From the NCBI GenBank assembly GCA_963746265.1, contig CAVVAM010000015.1:186001-250000 (forward strand): DNA of 64,000 nucleotides, read 5' to 3'. This document shows positions 25,901 to 33,608 of the stretch, piece after piece. This DNA comes from Ilumatobacter sp963746265. Its GTDB lineage: Bacteria; Actinomycetota; Acidimicrobiia; Acidimicrobiales; Ilumatobacteraceae. Below the pieces are notes generated by a model that saw nothing but the letters and a program-made list of their open reading frames with translations, made no database searches and had not been told where the DNA came from. Positions within the stretch are counted from its first letter, which is position 1. Each line of letters begins with the position of its first letter. Made by a program: the position numbers and the translations under genes.

Positions 25901-26563
25901 GTGGCCGAGTATCTTCGCTGTGTGACCGGGCGCTGGAACTGGGCGATCTTCGACGACTTCATGGCGACGGACGCGTCTGGCTTCACCGAGGCAGAGGTCC
26001 CCGAGATCGGGTCAACGCACCCGGAGTCGCAGCACTGGGTCTCCAACTACTTTCTGAACTCGGTGTTTCGCGCTCAGTACGGGTCGCCGACCCGCGAGCT
26101 CGTCGCTGCACTCCTGCGGCGCGTCACCATCGCATTCGAGGAGTACGAACTGGCCAAGGCGAGGACCGACGAGTTCGTTCAGCGACGACTGGAAGGTCAA
26201 CAGCCGATGCGGGTCTATCTCTCTGCGCTGCACCACTGGGAGCAGTGCTTGGCGGCCGCTTGGCAAGCCGTTGCCGTGTGGATGAAGCTGACTGGCAAGC
26301 AGGCATTCGAACCCGACACGAACTCCCCGTCAGCCGAGGAGCGACTGAACCACCTCTACAACTGGTCGAAGCACACCCACAGCAAGATTGTCACCCCTGA
26401 CCAGATGCCGGAATCCGGCCCGCTGGCAGTGTGGCTCACCAACGACGGCCTGCGGAGCGTGGAGCACCTTCTGACCTGGTCAGAGCTCGCCGAGGTGCTC
26501 GACGAACTCGCGAAGGCGGCCGACCTACTGCAGGACCCCACGGCACTTTCGGAAACGAAGTAG
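25901..26563 (+). CDS. Hypothetical protein
   Basis: A 220-residue soluble protein from GTG 25901. It is rich in tryptophan and histidine in its middle (ALHHWEQCLAAAWQAVAVWM, LNHLYNWSKHTHSKI) and ends in a helical segment (LLTWSELAEVLDELAKAADL). The pattern resembles HEPN-like helical proteins, but the R-x4-6-H motif is not convincing, so I do not assign it. It lies between IS110 copy B and a tyrosine recombinase. Confidence 0.6.
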   Translation: MAEYLRCVTGRWNWAIFDDFMATDASGFTEAEVPEIGSTHPESQHWVSNYFLNSVFRAQYGSPTRELVAALLRRVTIAFEEYELAKARTDEFVQRRLEGQQPMRVYLSALHHWEQCLAAAWQAVAVWMKLTGKQAFEPDTNSPSAEERLNHLYNWSKHTHSKIVTPDQMPESGPLAVWLTNDGLRSVEHLLTWSELAEVLDELAKAADLLQDPTALSETK

Positions 26564-26706
26564 GTCATGGCGACGCCTTCTGCCCAGCTTCGCCTCTCAG
26601 CTCAGACCCGTCCCCAAACGCCGGCAACTGGCGATCGGCAACAAGGCACAGGCGACGCCAGCCATGGTGGGGTTGGGTGGACTTTCCACGAACTGAGGAG
26701 GACACC

Positions 26707-27618
26707 ATGCCCACACTGCTCACCACCGGAACCGCGATCTGCACCGATGAACCGCCGTGGTCGCCCGACGACGCTCAACTGGCAGCCGCTGCGTTCCTGG
26801 CTCGGTACAACGGCCGCACGCTCGAGGCCTATCGCCACGATCTTCGGTACTACTTCCAGTGGGCCGCCGATCAAGGTCTCGATGTGCTCGCCGCGGCTCG
26901 CGCTCACATCGAGATCTACCGCTCCACGATGGAACAACGAGGTCTCGCCGCGTCGACGATCGATCGGCGACTGTCGACGGTGTGCGGCTACTACCGCTTC
27001 GCCCACATCGACGGCCGCATTCCCTTCAACCCTGCCCAGTACGTGCGCCGACCCAAGGTCCAGCCAACCGAGCAACACGCAATGGACCGCGGTGAGCTCG
27101 GACGCTTCCTGTTCACTGCCGAACACTACGACCGAGCCCACGCCGCGCTGGCCGTGCTGCTCGGCCTCAACGGGCTCCGGGTGTCGGAGGCATGTGCGAC
27201 CAACATCGAGAACCTCGCCTTCGAGAGGGGCCATCGAACACTTCGGATCCTCGGCAAGGGCAACAAGCCGGCCGTGATTCCGCTGGTCCCGCGCACTGCC
27301 CGCACGATTGACCTCGCCGTCGGCGAACGTCACGAAGGCCCGATCCTGCTGCGGCGAGACTGTCAACGACTCGATCGCCGAACCGCGCATCGCTGGGTGC
27401 GATCGATCGGCAAGCGAGCCGGACTGGGCCGCGTGCATCCCCACATGCTGCGCGCTGCGTTCATCATGGCCGCCCTCGACGCCGGGGTCCCACTGCGCGA
27501 TGTTCAGCTCGCCGCTCGCCACGCCGACCCGCGCACGACCACGATCTACGACCGGCGTCGACAGAACTTCGACCGCCACGCCGCATACGTCGTCGTCGCC
27601 TTCGTCGCCAGTGGCTGA
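26707..27618 (+). CDS. Tyrosine recombinase/integrase
   Basis: A 303-residue phage-integrase-family protein from ATG 26707 with a good AGGAGG site. The N-terminal SAM-like DNA-binding domain (about 30-105) includes RTLEAYRHDLRYYFQWAADQ. The catalytic domain has the first arginine in GLNGLRVSEAC, lysine in ILGKGNK, HPHMLRAAF (H-x-x-R), H in ARHADPRTT, and the nucleophile in TTIYDRRR. All six catalytic positions are present. It acts in DNA strand exchange; its site is unknown. Confidence 0.9.
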   Translation: MPTLLTTGTAICTDEPPWSPDDAQLAAAAFLARYNGRTLEAYRHDLRYYFQWAADQGLDVLAAARAHIEIYRSTMEQRGLAASTIDRRLSTVCGYYRFAHIDGRIPFNPAQYVRRPKVQPTEQHAMDRGELGRFLFTAEHYDRAHAALAVLLGLNGLRVSEACATNIENLAFERGHRTLRILGKGNKPAVIPLVPRTARTIDLAVGERHEGPILLRRDCQRLDRRTAHRWVRSIGKRAGLGRVHPHMLRAAFIMAALDAGVPLRDVQLAARHADPRTTTIYDRRRQNFDRHAAYVVVAFVASG

Positions 27619-27674
27619 CCGGGCCATGACCTCACGGCACTTCGGAGGCAGGCGCTGTGCCTGAACCGGATTGC

Positions 27675-28175
27675 TCAGTAGGGATCGACGACTGGCTCAT
27701 CTGCGTCGCTCGCACCGATACGGGCTGCCGCAGAGTTCTTGAGGCGCCCGACCGGCGCATGGCCGGCCGCAGCTGCGAGTCCGAACGCAGGCATGTTGCC
27801 GTACACAGCTTCGTACTCCCCCGCTCGCACTTTGAAAGTCTCGTGCCAGATCCCGACATCGCCCGAGTCACGAACCACTTTGTTGAACTGTCGCCACGGC
27901 TCCAAGTGCGGTAAGTCGGAATCGCGCGCGAAGTGGTCGAGGTCCTCGAAACTCCGCCAGTACTGGACCAGGATCGTCGTCCGCCCGATCCACTGCTGGT
28001 ACCCGAGGCAGCCGAGCTCCGGGTGTTCGTCGATCACCCGCAACATCCTGGGCATCGCCGTTGCCACCGGCCACCACTTCCGGACCTTCCACGGTTTGTT
28101 GAAGCGCATCCCGATCAGGAACACGACGAAGTCACCCTCGACCTCGGCGGTGAACCGTCCTCCGTGTACACCCAT
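27675..28175 (-). CDS. DUF4188 family protein
   Basis: A 166-residue protein with the DUF4188 pattern: GDFVVFLIGMRFNKPWKVRKW, LGYQQWIGRTTILVQYWRSF, and PWRQFNKVVRDSGDVGIWHETF. The family adopts a dimeric alpha/beta-barrel (ABM-like) fold and is often annotated near monooxygenase or aldoxime dehydratase-like proteins; no reaction is established. ATG 28173-28175 has an AGAAGG site. Twin palindromes about 160-220 bp upstream probably control it. Confidence 0.8.
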   Translation of the reverse strand: MGVHGGRFTAEVEGDFVVFLIGMRFNKPWKVRKWWPVATAMPRMLRVIDEHPELGCLGYQQWIGRTTILVQYWRSFEDLDHFARDSDLPHLEPWRQFNKVVRDSGDVGIWHETFKVRAGEYEAVYGNMPAFGLAAAAGHAPVGRLKNSAAARIGASDADEPVVDPY

Positions 28176-28334
28176 GGGTCATCAACCTTCTCTCTTGCCG
28201 TCAGAAGTTCCACGGACGAATGCATCTTTCCGCACTCGCCCCGCTCGCGTCGAAAGCCGGCAACGGTCACCGATAGCTGGGCGTCCCAGAACGTCGGGAG
28301 CGGGCGAGGCACCGGGGGCGCTTCGCTGACGAGT

Positions 28335-28352
28335 TGACAACGTGGGTTGTCA
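28335..28352. promoter_or_regulatory. Palindromic operator 1
   Basis: TGACAAC-GTGG-GTTGTCA is a perfect 7+4+7 palindrome, the shape of a TetR-type operator. A second, nearly identical palindrome lies with its centre 42 bp away. Both are upstream of the DUF4188 gene. No regulator gene is recognisable next to it. Confidence 0.6.
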
Positions 28353-28376
28353 GTTCCGGCCGTTACGGACCTGAAA

Positions 28377-28394
28377 CGACAACCGTGGTTGTCG
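28377..28394. promoter_or_regulatory. Palindromic operator 2
   Basis: CGACAAC-CGTG-GTTGTCG is a perfect 7+4+7 palindrome that shares the GACAAC-N4-GTTGTC core with operator 1. The 42-bp centre spacing equals four helical turns, so two dimers would sit on the same face of the DNA. Confidence 0.6.
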
Positions 28395-28495
28395 ACTCGG
28401 GAAAGACGTCCGGCCGACCTGTCCCGTATCGCCGCCGGATCGCAGGCGCCACGCCCTCGTCGATTGCGGTGAGCGACAGGACTGCGACTACGGAT

Positions 28496-29341
28496 TCAAG
28501 TGCTGGTCGCTGGTTCGTCCGGAGGCTCGTCTCTGGGGATCCATCCTCCGAGGCGCGGATCGTCCGTCCAAGGAGAAGGCAGAGGAGCCAGCACGAAACC
28601 TTGGAGGTTGGGTGCGTACGCGAGGACTTCTGCCTCGAGCCGGTCCAGTTCGGAGTGCAGATCTGCACACGAGACTCCGAGCCCCAGACGAGGCCCTGAG
28701 ACCGAACTCCACTCCAGCGATCCGAAAGGGTTCTGTTTCGGGTGGCGTGCAGCGATACTCGCCCCGCTCCGCTCGAGCGGACCAGGGTTCCGATGGTCAG
28801 CGAACGCCGGCCGTTGTTCGTCCCAGTGCTCATGGACGTGCCGAAGGTCGGTGAGGTCCGTCGCCATCTCGTCCGGGAGTTCACCGAAGCGACCGTTCGC
28901 GTTGCGGACTGCGACGATGAGGTTCCGCGCAGCGACGAGGGCCAGATGACGTTCGATCTCCGCCGACCAGGCGTCGACCGCATCAGGGTTGCGGCCGGCG
29001 AGCAGAGCGGCATTGAACCGAGCAACACACACCTCCCAGCGGCGAACTTGCCGACGTGAAGCCTGAACCCACAGCATCACCTGCCGGGCCCGCATCCCGG
29101 CGTCCTCCTCCTCCTCGACATGATCGATGTCGCTCGCGTCGAGGACGCGCTCGACGTCCTGACGGGCCAAACGTTGAGCCGTCGAAAAGTCGCTGGCCTC
29201 CACCTCGACGATCAAGGACGCTTCCGATCGACCGGACACGTAGCCCACGGACGCCAGGTTCGACAGCTCGGCGAACAGTAGCCGGTCCTCATCGCCACGA
29301 AGATCTCTCGTCAGCCACACCGCCATCGTCCACGACCTCAT
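28496..29341 (-). CDS. Hypothetical protein, divergent partner of PIN-like gene
   Basis: A 281-residue protein from ATG 29339-29341 (MRSWTMAVWLTRDLRGDEDR); the frame extends to 29416. An N-terminal alpha/beta part resembles a small ferredoxin-like domain (SLIVEVEASDFSTAQRLARQ), then a helical middle (VMLWVQASRRQVRRWEVCV, HLALVAARNLIVAVRNANGR), then a proline-rich end. I recognise no family. Its start is only about 100 bp from the start of the PIN-like gene on the other strand, so the two share a promoter region. Confidence 0.6.
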   Translation of the reverse strand: MRSWTMAVWLTRDLRGDEDRLLFAELSNLASVGYVSGRSEASLIVEVEASDFSTAQRLARQDVERVLDASDIDHVEEEEDAGMRARQVMLWVQASRRQVRRWEVCVARFNAALLAGRNPDAVDAWSAEIERHLALVAARNLIVAVRNANGRFGELPDEMATDLTDLRHVHEHWDEQRPAFADHRNPGPLERSGASIAARHPKQNPFGSLEWSSVSGPRLGLGVSCADLHSELDRLEAEVLAYAPNLQGFVLAPLPSPWTDDPRLGGWIPRDEPPDEPATST

Positions 29342-29444
29342 GTCCACCAGCATCTCGCGTCGCAACTCCGTGCGGCACGTCATCGCGTCGGCCACTGTCC
29401 CCGAACGCCGGGTCAACGTCAGACGGCGAGACTGCCGCGCGAGG

Positions 29445-30032
29445 ATGGTCTACGTGGACGGCCCGCTGCAGGTCACGCTCGATACGAACATGCTCGACGC
29501 CCACGGGTTCGAGCGGCTGCGCGACGCGATCCCCGATTCGTTCGGCCCCGTTGACTTTCGCACCGTAACCGTCAATGTCCGCGAGCGAGGCAGTTCGTTC
29601 GACGTCGAGACCTTCCTCCAATCTGGAGTGTGGGGTGAGTCGACGTGGGGCGAGTCGGTGTGGTCGGGTCCGATGGCGGAACCGCTTGTCGTCGGCGAGT
29701 CCCGCGTCGGCGAGGGTGCCCTCGTCAGCGACGAATCTGCGGACATCTTTGAGGAGGCCCTGCAAGTCGTCTCCAACGGCAGCTTCCCCAAGAGGACCAT
29801 GCGAGAGGGCATGAGTGCTGGCCACCGCAGACAGCTCCGTGACGCGATGACCTTCCTGTCGCACGTTCGGGAACGGCGCCACGTCCTCGTCTCAGCCGAT
29901 GCCGACCTGACGGGACCGAGAACACGAGAACGTTTGCAGGAGCTCGGATCCTCGTGGCTACTCACTCCTGATGAGTTCGAGGAGCGAGCCAGAGCGGGCG
30001 AGCTCGGCGAGCTGCGCACACCGCCTCACTAG
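29445..30032 (+). CDS. PIN-domain-like protein
   Basis: A 195-residue protein from ATG 29445; an upstream ATG at 29340 would overlap the divergent gene. The opening VTLDTNML is the first strand and acidic residue of a PIN nuclease. RRQLRDAMTFLSHVRER and HVLVSADADLTGPRTRERL, with paired aspartates, fit the later active-site strand, and SSWLLTPDEFEERA fits the last. PIN domains are Mg-dependent RNases, often toxins. A repetitive stretch with GVWGESTWGESVW lies in the middle. The family assignment is by motif only. Confidence 0.55.
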   Translation: MVYVDGPLQVTLDTNMLDAHGFERLRDAIPDSFGPVDFRTVTVNVRERGSSFDVETFLQSGVWGESTWGESVWSGPMAEPLVVGESRVGEGALVSDESADIFEEALQVVSNGSFPKRTMREGMSAGHRRQLRDAMTFLSHVRERRHVLVSADADLTGPRTRERLQELGSSWLLTPDEFEERARAGELGELRTPPH

Positions 30033-30230
30033 GTCAGAGCTGATTGTTCGAATGTTGGCGTAGCCGACCCGGATCTGCTTCGCGTCGAGACTGCCCCTGA
30101 ACGTCGGATCAGAATACGACGGGCTCGACGAGCCCGCAGCGGTCCGCGCTGGCGAGATGTTGTGCCCCATGGATCATGAGGGCGACACTTCCCGATCGGG
30201 GTACCCGTCGGTCGGCCCTTGGCGCTGGAC

Positions 30231-30794
30231 TCACTCGTGTCTTGTCGGGGTTGCCGCGACCTGACTTCTGTTCGACGGGCTGTCAGCTGGCGAGGAGCGA
30301 CGGCGCCACGCTCCCACGGCCAGCGCCAGCCCTGCGACGACGACGTAGGCGGTGGTGAACTGCACGAGGATGAACGCAGTCTGGCCCGCCCCACCAGCAT
30401 CCGTGATGGCGGGCTCCCAGCCGGTCGGCGTGGCGAAGTCGACCGGCAGCGGACCAACAGCCCAATACCAGCCCGTCGACCACCAGTCGCGTGATGCCGT
30501 GACGTCGCTTTCGAGGCTCAACCCCAGAACGGCTGGCATCATCGCCCAGAGATACAGGCCCATGATGAATGCGAAGTACGGCCCCGTGTGGGAAGAGAAG
30601 GCATAAACCACGGCGACCCCGAGGAGGAGGAAGCTGATGATGCCGACGAGAGCGGCAACCGGGCCCTTGAGACCCTCACCGCCGACGTCGATGACCTCCG
30701 CCGCCTGGAGGTTCATCAGGAGAATGGCGATCGCCCCGAGGAATGCACTTCCCCAACCCGGCGACTCGTCGCGCTGGTCGTTCTCATCGCTCAT
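30231..30794 (-). CDS. Four-TM membrane protein, unknown
   Basis: A 187-residue protein from ATG 30792-30794 with four hydrophobic segments: FLGAIAILLMNLQAAEVI, VAALVGIISFLLLGVAVVYA, YFAFIMGLYLWAMMPAVLGL and FILVQFTTAYVVVAGLALAV. A periplasmic loop between TM3 and TM4 contains two tryptophan-rich stretches. The acidic N-terminus and basic C-terminus should be cytoplasmic. No family is recognised. It stands alone on its strand. Confidence 0.65.
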   Translation of the reverse strand: MSDENDQRDESPGWGSAFLGAIAILLMNLQAAEVIDVGGEGLKGPVAALVGIISFLLLGVAVVYAFSSHTGPYFAFIMGLYLWAMMPAVLGLSLESDVTASRDWWSTGWYWAVGPLPVDFATPTGWEPAITDAGGAGQTAFILVQFTTAYVVVAGLALAVGAWRRRSSPADSPSNRSQVAATPTRHE

Positions 30795-31070
30795 GCTGGC
30801 CACCCCCGTCCAACGATGTGATCAACTTGCGAACCGGCGCCCACTGACCCGTGGGGATCTCGACGAGCCGACTCGTCGGCTGCGGCGCCATGGGACAATC
30901 CGAACACACGGCCACCCGTCTCGATAGGTACGAACGGCATCTGTGCGCACGGAAGGCGCCCCCTTGTCGCCCATACCAGGAGGCGTGTGAGGGTGCCCCT
31001 GAACGCCTAATACACGTGTGATCCTGACGGCATCCACAAGGGATTCGGCGGCTGCTGGGAGCGTTGTGGG

Positions 31071-32117
31071 ATGAACCAGTTCCCGTGTCTGATCCGTTCT
31101 TCGACCCCGGGTGGGGAGGCCCGATTCGTCCTCTGTGATCCGTTGGTCGATTCGTATCTGGCGTTCGTCGCGGGACGGTGCCGTCCGAACACGCTGCGAG
31201 CGGTCGCTCATGATTTGAAGACGTTCTTCTCGGTCGTCGACAAGGTGCCGGTCGAGGTCGTCGCGGCGGACGTGTTCGACTTCGTCGCCGACCAGCGCGG
31301 TGACCGGACGGTGGTGCGGATCGGTGATGGAGAGTCCGGTTTGTCGGCGCGCACGATCGCCCGACGGTTGTCGTCGATCTCGGGGTTCTACGCGTATCTG
31401 GTTGCGCGTGGCGACACAGCAGTCTCTTCGAACCCGGTCCCGCGTGGGTTGTCGACGCGTCGACGTGGTGGGCATCGACGCCAGGTGCCGCTGGTGCGGG
31501 TCCCGCGCACCCTCCCCAAGATTCTTTCGCCAGGTGAGGTGACTGCACTGTTGGCGGCGCTGCGCACCCATCGGGATCGGGCGATGGTCCACGCCATGGT
31601 GTTGGGCGGGTTGCGGCGTTGCGAGGTTCTCGGTCTGCGTCTGGGCGATGTCCAGGTGCCGGAACGGTCGTTGTTCATTGCCGAGGGCAAGGGCGGTCAT
31701 CAGCGGGTAATCCCGATCTCGAACACGTTCTTCGCCGCGGTCGGCGACTACCTCGGTCACGAACGACCCCGCGACGCCGACACCGACCGGGTGTTCGTCA
31801 CGTTGAAGGGCCCAACGCGTGGCCGGCCGCTCACCGCCGATGGGATCGACACGATCCTGCGAGGCGCCCGCGACCGAGCCGGGCTCTCGAAAGCAACATG
31901 TCACCAGCTGCGCCATACCTGTTTGACCCGGCTTCGTGAGGCCGGCATGGAACTCGAAGCAGTCCAGGCCCAAGCCGGCCACGCATCGATCGAGTCGACG
32001 CGCATCTACCTCCACCTCACCAACGACTGGCTCGCCGACGAGTATCGACGAGCGGCCGAACGCATCGACGCCGACGCCGCAGCCGAGCTGCGCTCCATGC
32101 AGGCGATCAACCAATGA
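31071..32117 (+). CDS. Tyrosine recombinase, first of an overlapping pair
   Basis: A 348-residue integrase-family protein. The N-terminal domain (about 25-115) includes CRPNTLRAVAHDLKTFFSVV. The catalytic domain has R in GGLRRCEVLGL, K in AEGKGGHQRVIPI, HQLRHTC (H-x-x-R-H), and GHASIESTRIYLH with the tyrosine. Its stop overlaps the start of the next recombinase in ATGA (32114-32117), so the two are co-translated. Such overlapping recombinase pairs or trios (RIT/Tn554-like) are mobile units. Confidence 0.9.
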   Translation: MNQFPCLIRSSTPGGEARFVLCDPLVDSYLAFVAGRCRPNTLRAVAHDLKTFFSVVDKVPVEVVAADVFDFVADQRGDRTVVRIGDGESGLSARTIARRLSSISGFYAYLVARGDTAVSSNPVPRGLSTRRRGGHRRQVPLVRVPRTLPKILSPGEVTALLAALRTHRDRAMVHAMVLGGLRRCEVLGLRLGDVQVPERSLFIAEGKGGHQRVIPISNTFFAAVGDYLGHERPRDADTDRVFVTLKGPTRGRPLTADGIDTILRGARDRAGLSKATCHQLRHTCLTRLREAGMELEAVQAQAGHASIESTRIYLHLTNDWLADEYRRAAERIDADAAAELRSMQAINQ

Positions 32118-33439
32118 GCGTCGTCGCTGTCACCGACAATGTTGAGCCGTGGATCCCGCGTCCAGGGTCGGACCGCGAGTGGCCCGAACTGTCGATGCAG
32201 GCTCCGCTTCTGGTCGTCACGATGCGCCGCTACCTGCTGCAACTCACCACGTTCCTCGCTCCGCGCAGCGTCGACGTCGCCGATGGCACGCTGCGCCAGT
32301 TCGCCCGCTGGCTCGTCACGAACACCGACGCCAAAGTGGTCAGCGACATCACCCGGGTTCATGTCGAGGACTACAAGGTGTGGCTCGCTGCCCAACCCGG
32401 CACCAAGACGCCGACGCTCGCGAAGAACACCCAGCGCCAACGGTTGCGCATGATCCGGATCTTCTTCGAGCGACTCATCGAATGGGACTGGCCCGACGCG
32501 CACGGCCGGAACCCGATCCTGCACGGCGACATCCCACCTCGCCCCGAACCAATCCCGAAGTTCCTCACCGACCAACAAGCCGCCGCATTCATGGCCGCTG
32601 CCAAACAACACCCGCTACCGCGCTACCGACTCGTCGCCCAAGTCCTCGCCCGCACCGGGCTACGCGCCACCGAACTCTGCGAACTCACCGCTGATGCGGT
32701 GACCCGGATCGGCAACGACGGCTACTGGCTCCGCGTCCCGGTCGGCAAGCTCCGCAACGACCGCATGATCCCCCTCCTCGACGACCTCGTCGGACTGTTC
32801 GCCGAATGGACCGCCACCAACAACGAACACATCCGAACCTCAGGCCGTCTCCTCGCCGACGGCCACGCACCCATCGACCGGCGAACCGTCCACCGCATCG
32901 TCGCTCGCATCGGAGCCATCGCCGGCATCGACGACATGCACCCCCACCGGCTCCGCCACACCCTCGCCACCCAAGCCATCAACCGAGGCATGCGCCTCGA
33001 AGCAATCGCCGCGCTGCTCGGGCACCGCTCACTCGAGATGACCCTCGTCTACGCCAAGATCACCGACCGCGTCGTCGCCGACGAATACGCCGCGGTCTGC
33101 AAACAGATCGACGCGCTCTACGCGACCGCCGCCACACCCGGCGCCCTGCCCGCCGAGATCGAAACCCAAGCCATGGCCCGGCTCCGCCACGAAAGCCCAC
33201 GCCCGCATGCTCGGCAACGGCATGTGCACACGACCCGTCGAGCTCGACTGCCGGATGGAAACCATCTGCGAAACCTGCGCCTACTTCGACACCGGACCCG
33301 AGTTCGTCCCCGTCCTCCTTCGCCAACGAGACCACGCCCGCACCCATCAACAACCCGACCGCGCCGCCCTCTACGACACCCTCATCGAACGAGCCGGGAC
33401 ATGCCCTTGACAGCGATCACACGTATAACGCCGGCTTGA
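32114..33439 (+). CDS. Tyrosine recombinase, second of pair, frameshifted tail
   Basis: A 441-residue frame. The catalytic set is complete: R in ARTGLRATELCEL, K in VGKLRNDRMIPL, HPHRLRHTLAT, and LLGHRSLEMTLVYAKI. After LRHE (about 33192-33194, run of three A) the frame reads arginine/proline-rich sequence to 33439. Shifting by one base instead gives ARMLGNGMCTRPVELDCR, then ETICETCAYF, ending ERAGTCP at 33410, the cysteine-rich C-terminal tail normal for this recombinase type. So one base is probably inserted. Catalysis might survive, but the zinc-like tail would not. Confidence 0.85.
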   Translation: MSVVAVTDNVEPWIPRPGSDREWPELSMQAPLLVVTMRRYLLQLTTFLAPRSVDVADGTLRQFARWLVTNTDAKVVSDITRVHVEDYKVWLAAQPGTKTPTLAKNTQRQRLRMIRIFFERLIEWDWPDAHGRNPILHGDIPPRPEPIPKFLTDQQAAAFMAAAKQHPLPRYRLVAQVLARTGLRATELCELTADAVTRIGNDGYWLRVPVGKLRNDRMIPLLDDLVGLFAEWTATNNEHIRTSGRLLADGHAPIDRRTVHRIVARIGAIAGIDDMHPHRLRHTLATQAINRGMRLEAIAALLGHRSLEMTLVYAKITDRVVADEYAAVCKQIDALYATAATPGALPAEIETQAMARLRHESPRPHARQRHVHTTRRARLPDGNHLRNLRLLRHRTRVRPRPPSPTRPRPHPSTTRPRRPLRHPHRTSRDMPLTAITRITPA

Positions 33440-33443
33440 GGAC

Positions 33444-33471
33444 GTCTCGGAAGGGGATCCCCATTCGAGAC
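33444..33471. repeat. 28-bp near-perfect palindrome after recombinase pair
   Basis: GTCTCGGAAGGGGA and TCCCCATTCGAGAC form a palindrome with one mismatch and one G-T pair in 14 positions, centred on GGATCC. It lies 34 bp after the corrected stop of the second recombinase and could be a recombinase binding site or element end. Confidence 0.6.
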
Positions 33472-33487
33472 GCCGACCTGCGGTGAT

Positions 33488-33518
33488 CCGCCATCGATCC
33501 CGAAGTCCTCGATGGCGG
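33488..33518 (+). terminator. 10-bp inverted repeat, possible terminator
   Basis: CCGCCATCGA and TCGATGGCGG are a perfect inverted repeat with an 11-nt loop. It is 78 bp beyond the corrected recombinase stop and has no T-tract, so it may stop transcription of the pair or mark the end of the mobile unit. Confidence 0.45.
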
Positions 33519-33608
33519 CTCGGCCTTGGCCCGTGGTCGTGGCGCACTGCGTTCTCCACGAATCAGGGCTCCGTTCTCGCCGCAGATCGCGTGGAAGCGC
33601 AGTAGGCC

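Noticed and set aside
25901..26563. HEPN-type toxin assignment for the 220-residue protein
   Set aside because: The overall helical, His/Trp-rich look is suggestive, but no R-x4-6-H catalytic motif can be placed with confidence.
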